This document shows, one piece after another, positions 62,029-64,000 of a stretch of DNA of 64,000 bases. The notes below the pieces were generated by a model. It saw only the letters and a list, made by a program, of their open reading frames with translations. It had not been told where the DNA came from and ran no database searches. The translations under genes and the position numbers were made by a program. This stretch comes from Calditrichia bacterium. GTDB taxonomy: Bacteria; Calditrichota; Calditrichia; RBG-13-44-9; J075. Within the stretch, counting starts at the first letter, position 1. Each line of letters begins with the position of its first letter. The stretch spans positions 186,001 to 250,000 of the forward strand of contig JANQQU010000084.1 of assembly GCA_028284905.1 (NCBI GenBank). The letters are read 5' to 3'.

Positions 62029-63159
62029 ATGACCTTGCTTATTAGTATTTCAGCAGCGCTTTCGATTTTGCTGCTGGGAATCATCATATTTAATGCCCTG
62101 ACGATACCACGCTTTCGGGAAGAAACGGATTCGCAGGAATTACCACTCGTTTCGCTGCTCGTGCCTGCCCGCAACGAGGAAGACAATATTGCCCGATGTC
62201 TGAAGAGCTTGCTCAGTCAAGATTATCCTCGCCTGGAAATTATCATCTTAGACGACCAGTCTACCGATAACACTGCCAGTATTGTAGATAGGATGATTGC
62301 CGGCGGTGATAATATTCGTTTGCTCCGTGGGCAGCCACTCCCTGCCGGCTGGCTGGGAAAAAACTGGGCCTGCCATCAATTAAGCGAAGCGGCAAGTGGA
62401 GAAACGCTCATCTTTACTGACGCGGATACCAGCCACGCCCGGGACGCAGTCCGAAAGACCATCGCAACCATGCAGACCTACTCGGCTGGATTGCTGAGTA
62501 TCTTTCCCCAGCAAATCACCAAAACACTCGCCGAAAAATTGGTCGTACCTGTCGTAAACCTGCTTCTTTACAGTACCTTACCGTTACGGTTTGCTTACTG
62601 GTTTTCATCGCCAACGCTGGCAGCGGCGAATGGGCAGTGGATGGCATTTACCCGCACAGCTTACCAGAAGGCCGGTGGACATGCTGCTGTGCGAAACAAA
62701 ATTGTTGAAGATGTTGAAATGAGCCGACGCATCAAACGAGCGGGAGAGCGCTTGCTGGTTATGCCCGGCAATAATCTGGTATTCTGCCGTATGTATAACG
62801 ACTGGAGGGGCGTTTGGGAAGGTTTTTCAAAAAATCTGTTTGGCCTCACGGGAAATACTTATAGCACCTTCTTTATATTTATGCTTGTGCTGTTTTTGGC
62901 CTGCGTGTTTCCTTACTTCGCTTTGCTCTACGTTGGTGGAGATCCATTATTGCTCGTTGCTTTAATTGCGAATTTCCTCCTCAGGTTGGTATTGGCCTTA
63001 CGCTTTAAACTACCACTGATCAGCGGCATTCTTTTACACCCAATCGGAGTAATTTTTACCCAGTTGATAGCTATTAATTCAATGATAAAATCCCGCACAG
63101 GTAACCTTACCTGGCGGAACAGAACTATTGCGCTTCATGGAAAGGCGGAAACAGGATGA
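62029..63159 (+). CDS. Family 2 glycosyltransferase, probably carotenoid glycosyltransferase
   Basis: This 376-residue membrane-bound enzyme has an N-terminal helix (about 2-24), a GT2 domain with VPARNEEDNIARCL, ILDDQSTDNT, FTDADTSH and VEDVEMSRRIK, and three to four C-terminal helices. PLPAGWLGKNWACHQL is shared with CrtQ/HpnB-type glycosyltransferases, including the staphyloxanthin enzyme. Its place between an acyltransferase and a CruF-type hydratase suggests it puts a sugar on the 1'-hydroxyl of the carotenoid. The stop overlaps the next ATG by four bases. Confidence 0.86.
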   Translation: MTLLISISAALSILLLGIIIFNALTIPRFREETDSQELPLVSLLVPARNEEDNIARCLKSLLSQDYPRLEIIILDDQSTDNTASIVDRMIAGGDNIRLLRGQPLPAGWLGKNWACHQLSEAASGETLIFTDADTSHARDAVRKTIATMQTYSAGLLSIFPQQITKTLAEKLVVPVVNLLLYSTLPLRFAYWFSSPTLAAANGQWMAFTRTAYQKAGGHAAVRNKIVEDVEMSRRIKRAGERLLVMPGNNLVFCRMYNDWRGVWEGFSKNLFGLTGNTYSTFFIFMLVLFLACVFPYFALLYVGGDPLLLVALIANFLLRLVLALRFKLPLISGILLHPIGVIFTQLIAINSMIKSRTGNLTWRNRTIALHGKAETG

Positions 63160-63872
63160 ACTCGGAGCGATTAAAAATCTTGATCTTATATATTTTTCTG
63201 GCAGCCGGTGGATTATGGCATTTTTTAGGTGTTTTGCAAGAAGTAATGCTTTGGGGCGCTTCTCCCCTGATGATCGGCCTGTCAATTTTTTTGTTACGGG
63301 AAGCAACACAGCAGCAGTTAGCAGTGCAATCGGCGTTTCCCGGTAATGAACATGAAACCCACTTTGTTACTGTCAGTGCAGATGAACGGCAACCCTTGAT
63401 GCTTTGGGGATTGATCGTCCTGAGCAGCACATTTGCGATTGAAGTATTGGGCGTGAAAACCGGGGCGATATTTGGCGCCTATGCCTACGGAGAAAATTTA
63501 CATCCATTATTGTTTGACGTGCCGCTTGCCATTGGCTTTGCCTGGCTGACAATGCTTTTGTGCAGCATTGCCCTGATGCAAAGAATAATTCCAAACTATG
63601 AACAATATCCAACAATACTACTCTCAATGCTCGTCGGCGTTTTGATGGTGATATTCGATTTTGTCATGGAACCGGCGGCAGTTAAGTTGGGATATTGGCA
63701 CTGGTTTGGCGATAGCATTCCCTGGCAAAATTATTTCGCCTGGTTCCTGATCAGCGTTGCCTTAGCTGAACTTGGATTTCGGATGGGGCTTTTCCGCCGG
63801 AAATTTGCATCGATAATTTATCATGCTTTTTTTGCACAGATTGTTTATTTTTCATTTGTGATTATCAAATAA
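63156..63872 (+). CDS. cruF: CruF-type carotenoid 1',2'-hydratase
   Basis: This 238-residue membrane protein has about seven helices and matches the CruF/bisanhydrobacterioruberin hydratase family (DUF422): AIEVLGVKTGAIFGAYAYGENLHPLLFDVPLAIGFAWL (given in outline, near 91-130) and DFVMEPAAVKLGYWHW near 167-182. CruF adds water to the open psi end of gamma-carotene and makes the 1'-hydroxyl used by glycosyltransferases. It is translationally coupled to the glycosyltransferase gene (ATGA overlap), which fits consecutive steps. Confidence 0.9.
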   Translation: MNSERLKILILYIFLAAGGLWHFLGVLQEVMLWGASPLMIGLSIFLLREATQQQLAVQSAFPGNEHETHFVTVSADERQPLMLWGLIVLSSTFAIEVLGVKTGAIFGAYAYGENLHPLLFDVPLAIGFAWLTMLLCSIALMQRIIPNYEQYPTILLSMLVGVLMVIFDFVMEPAAVKLGYWHWFGDSIPWQNYFAWFLISVALAELGFRMGLFRRKFASIIYHAFFAQIVYFSFVIIK

Positions 63873-63886
63873 AAAGAGATTTATCT

Positions 63887-64000
63887 ATGAAATACTTAAA
63901 AGATCGCATTATTGGATTAAGCCTGGCATTTCTGATCATTGGTAGCTGGGGGATAAGTATCACTCTCCTTTTTAACACACCGGTTGCGGAAATACCATTA
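63887..64000 (+). CDS. Partial membrane protein gene at window end, carotenoid operon
   Basis: An ATG at 63887, 14 bases after the cruF stop, opens a frame that runs off the window. Only 38 residues are visible: a basic N-terminal tail, a hydrophobic helix (IIGLSLAFLIIGSWGISITLL core) and NTPVAEIPL. The short gap shows it belongs to the carotenoid operon. A carotenoid hydroxylase, ketolase or fatty acid desaturase-like membrane enzyme would fit the pathway, but the visible part cannot decide. Confidence 0.6.
   Translation, partial: MKYLKDRIIGLSLAFLIIGSWGISITLLFNTPVAEIPL

Overview
The window reads as chromosomal DNA of a Gram-negative bacterium of the FCB superphylum. The evidence is several exported proteins that end in the YPNPFNP-type sorting domain, a PorV/PorQ-like barrel protein, a TonB-dependent receptor with a carboxypeptidase-like N-terminal domain, many intergenic leaders without a strong Shine-Dalgarno sequence, and short-word inverted repeats between genes. 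Calditrichota, KSB1-like, Ignavibacteriota, Balneolota and Rhodothermota are all possible; no rRNA or other marker here settles the phylum. I saw no tRNA, rRNA, CRISPR array, transposase or phage gene.

Layout. (1) 1-9.3 kb: a chemosensory operon (PatA-like response regulator, CheW, MCP, and a 1935-residue hybrid CheA with three Hpt domains), with the same gene types in the same order as the cyanobacterial Pix and Pil-Chp systems that steer type IV pili. It ends at a strong terminator. (2) 9.3-22.4 kb, minus strand: nine closely packed genes reading leftward from 22440: a PepT-like peptidase, a cyanophycinase-type S51 peptidase, an RpiR regulator, a YfcC-type carrier, an exported sorting-domain protein, a TonB receptor, a second exported protein, a PorV-like protein and a secreted S51 protein with an extra degenerate S51-like domain. 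I infer one peptide- or isopeptide-scavenging unit. A 16-bp perfect palindrome touches the first start codon. (3) 22.4-23.0 kb: five REP-like palindromes between two nearly identical terminator hairpins. (4) 23-39 kb: mixed genes, including a TPR lipoprotein-like protein, UPF0489, DUF2059-like, an AEC transporter, two alpha/beta hydrolases, a beta-propeller protein, twin outer-membrane proteins beside a soluble TPR histidine kinase, an exported SRPBCC protein, a Gfo/Idh oxidoreductase and a trans-3-hydroxy-L-proline dehydratase. (5) 39-46 kb: housekeeping dnaE, dtd, a PASTA protein, rpe, and a double-DUF2911 lipoprotein. (6) 46-55.6 kb: a TPR protein with a decayed ATPase head, a LytS/LytR pair, a GT39-type glycosyltransferase, a SEC-C protein, a deoxynucleoside kinase and a GT4-like glycosyltransferase. 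(7) 55.6-64 kb: a carotenoid operon (cyclase, two CrtI-family desaturases, phytoene synthase, acyltransferase, glycosyltransferase, CruF-type hydratase, and one gene cut by the window edge), divergent from a CarH/LitR-like regulator that keeps the B12-binding residues.

The carotenoid genes together predict a monocyclic, 1'-hydroxylated carotenoid carrying an acylated sugar, like salinixanthin or the myxol and chlorobactene glycosides. Its synthesis is probably controlled by light through adenosylcobalamin. The cluster's divergent control region has two face-to-face promoters with identical hexamers and five copies of a GAGCG-containing site.
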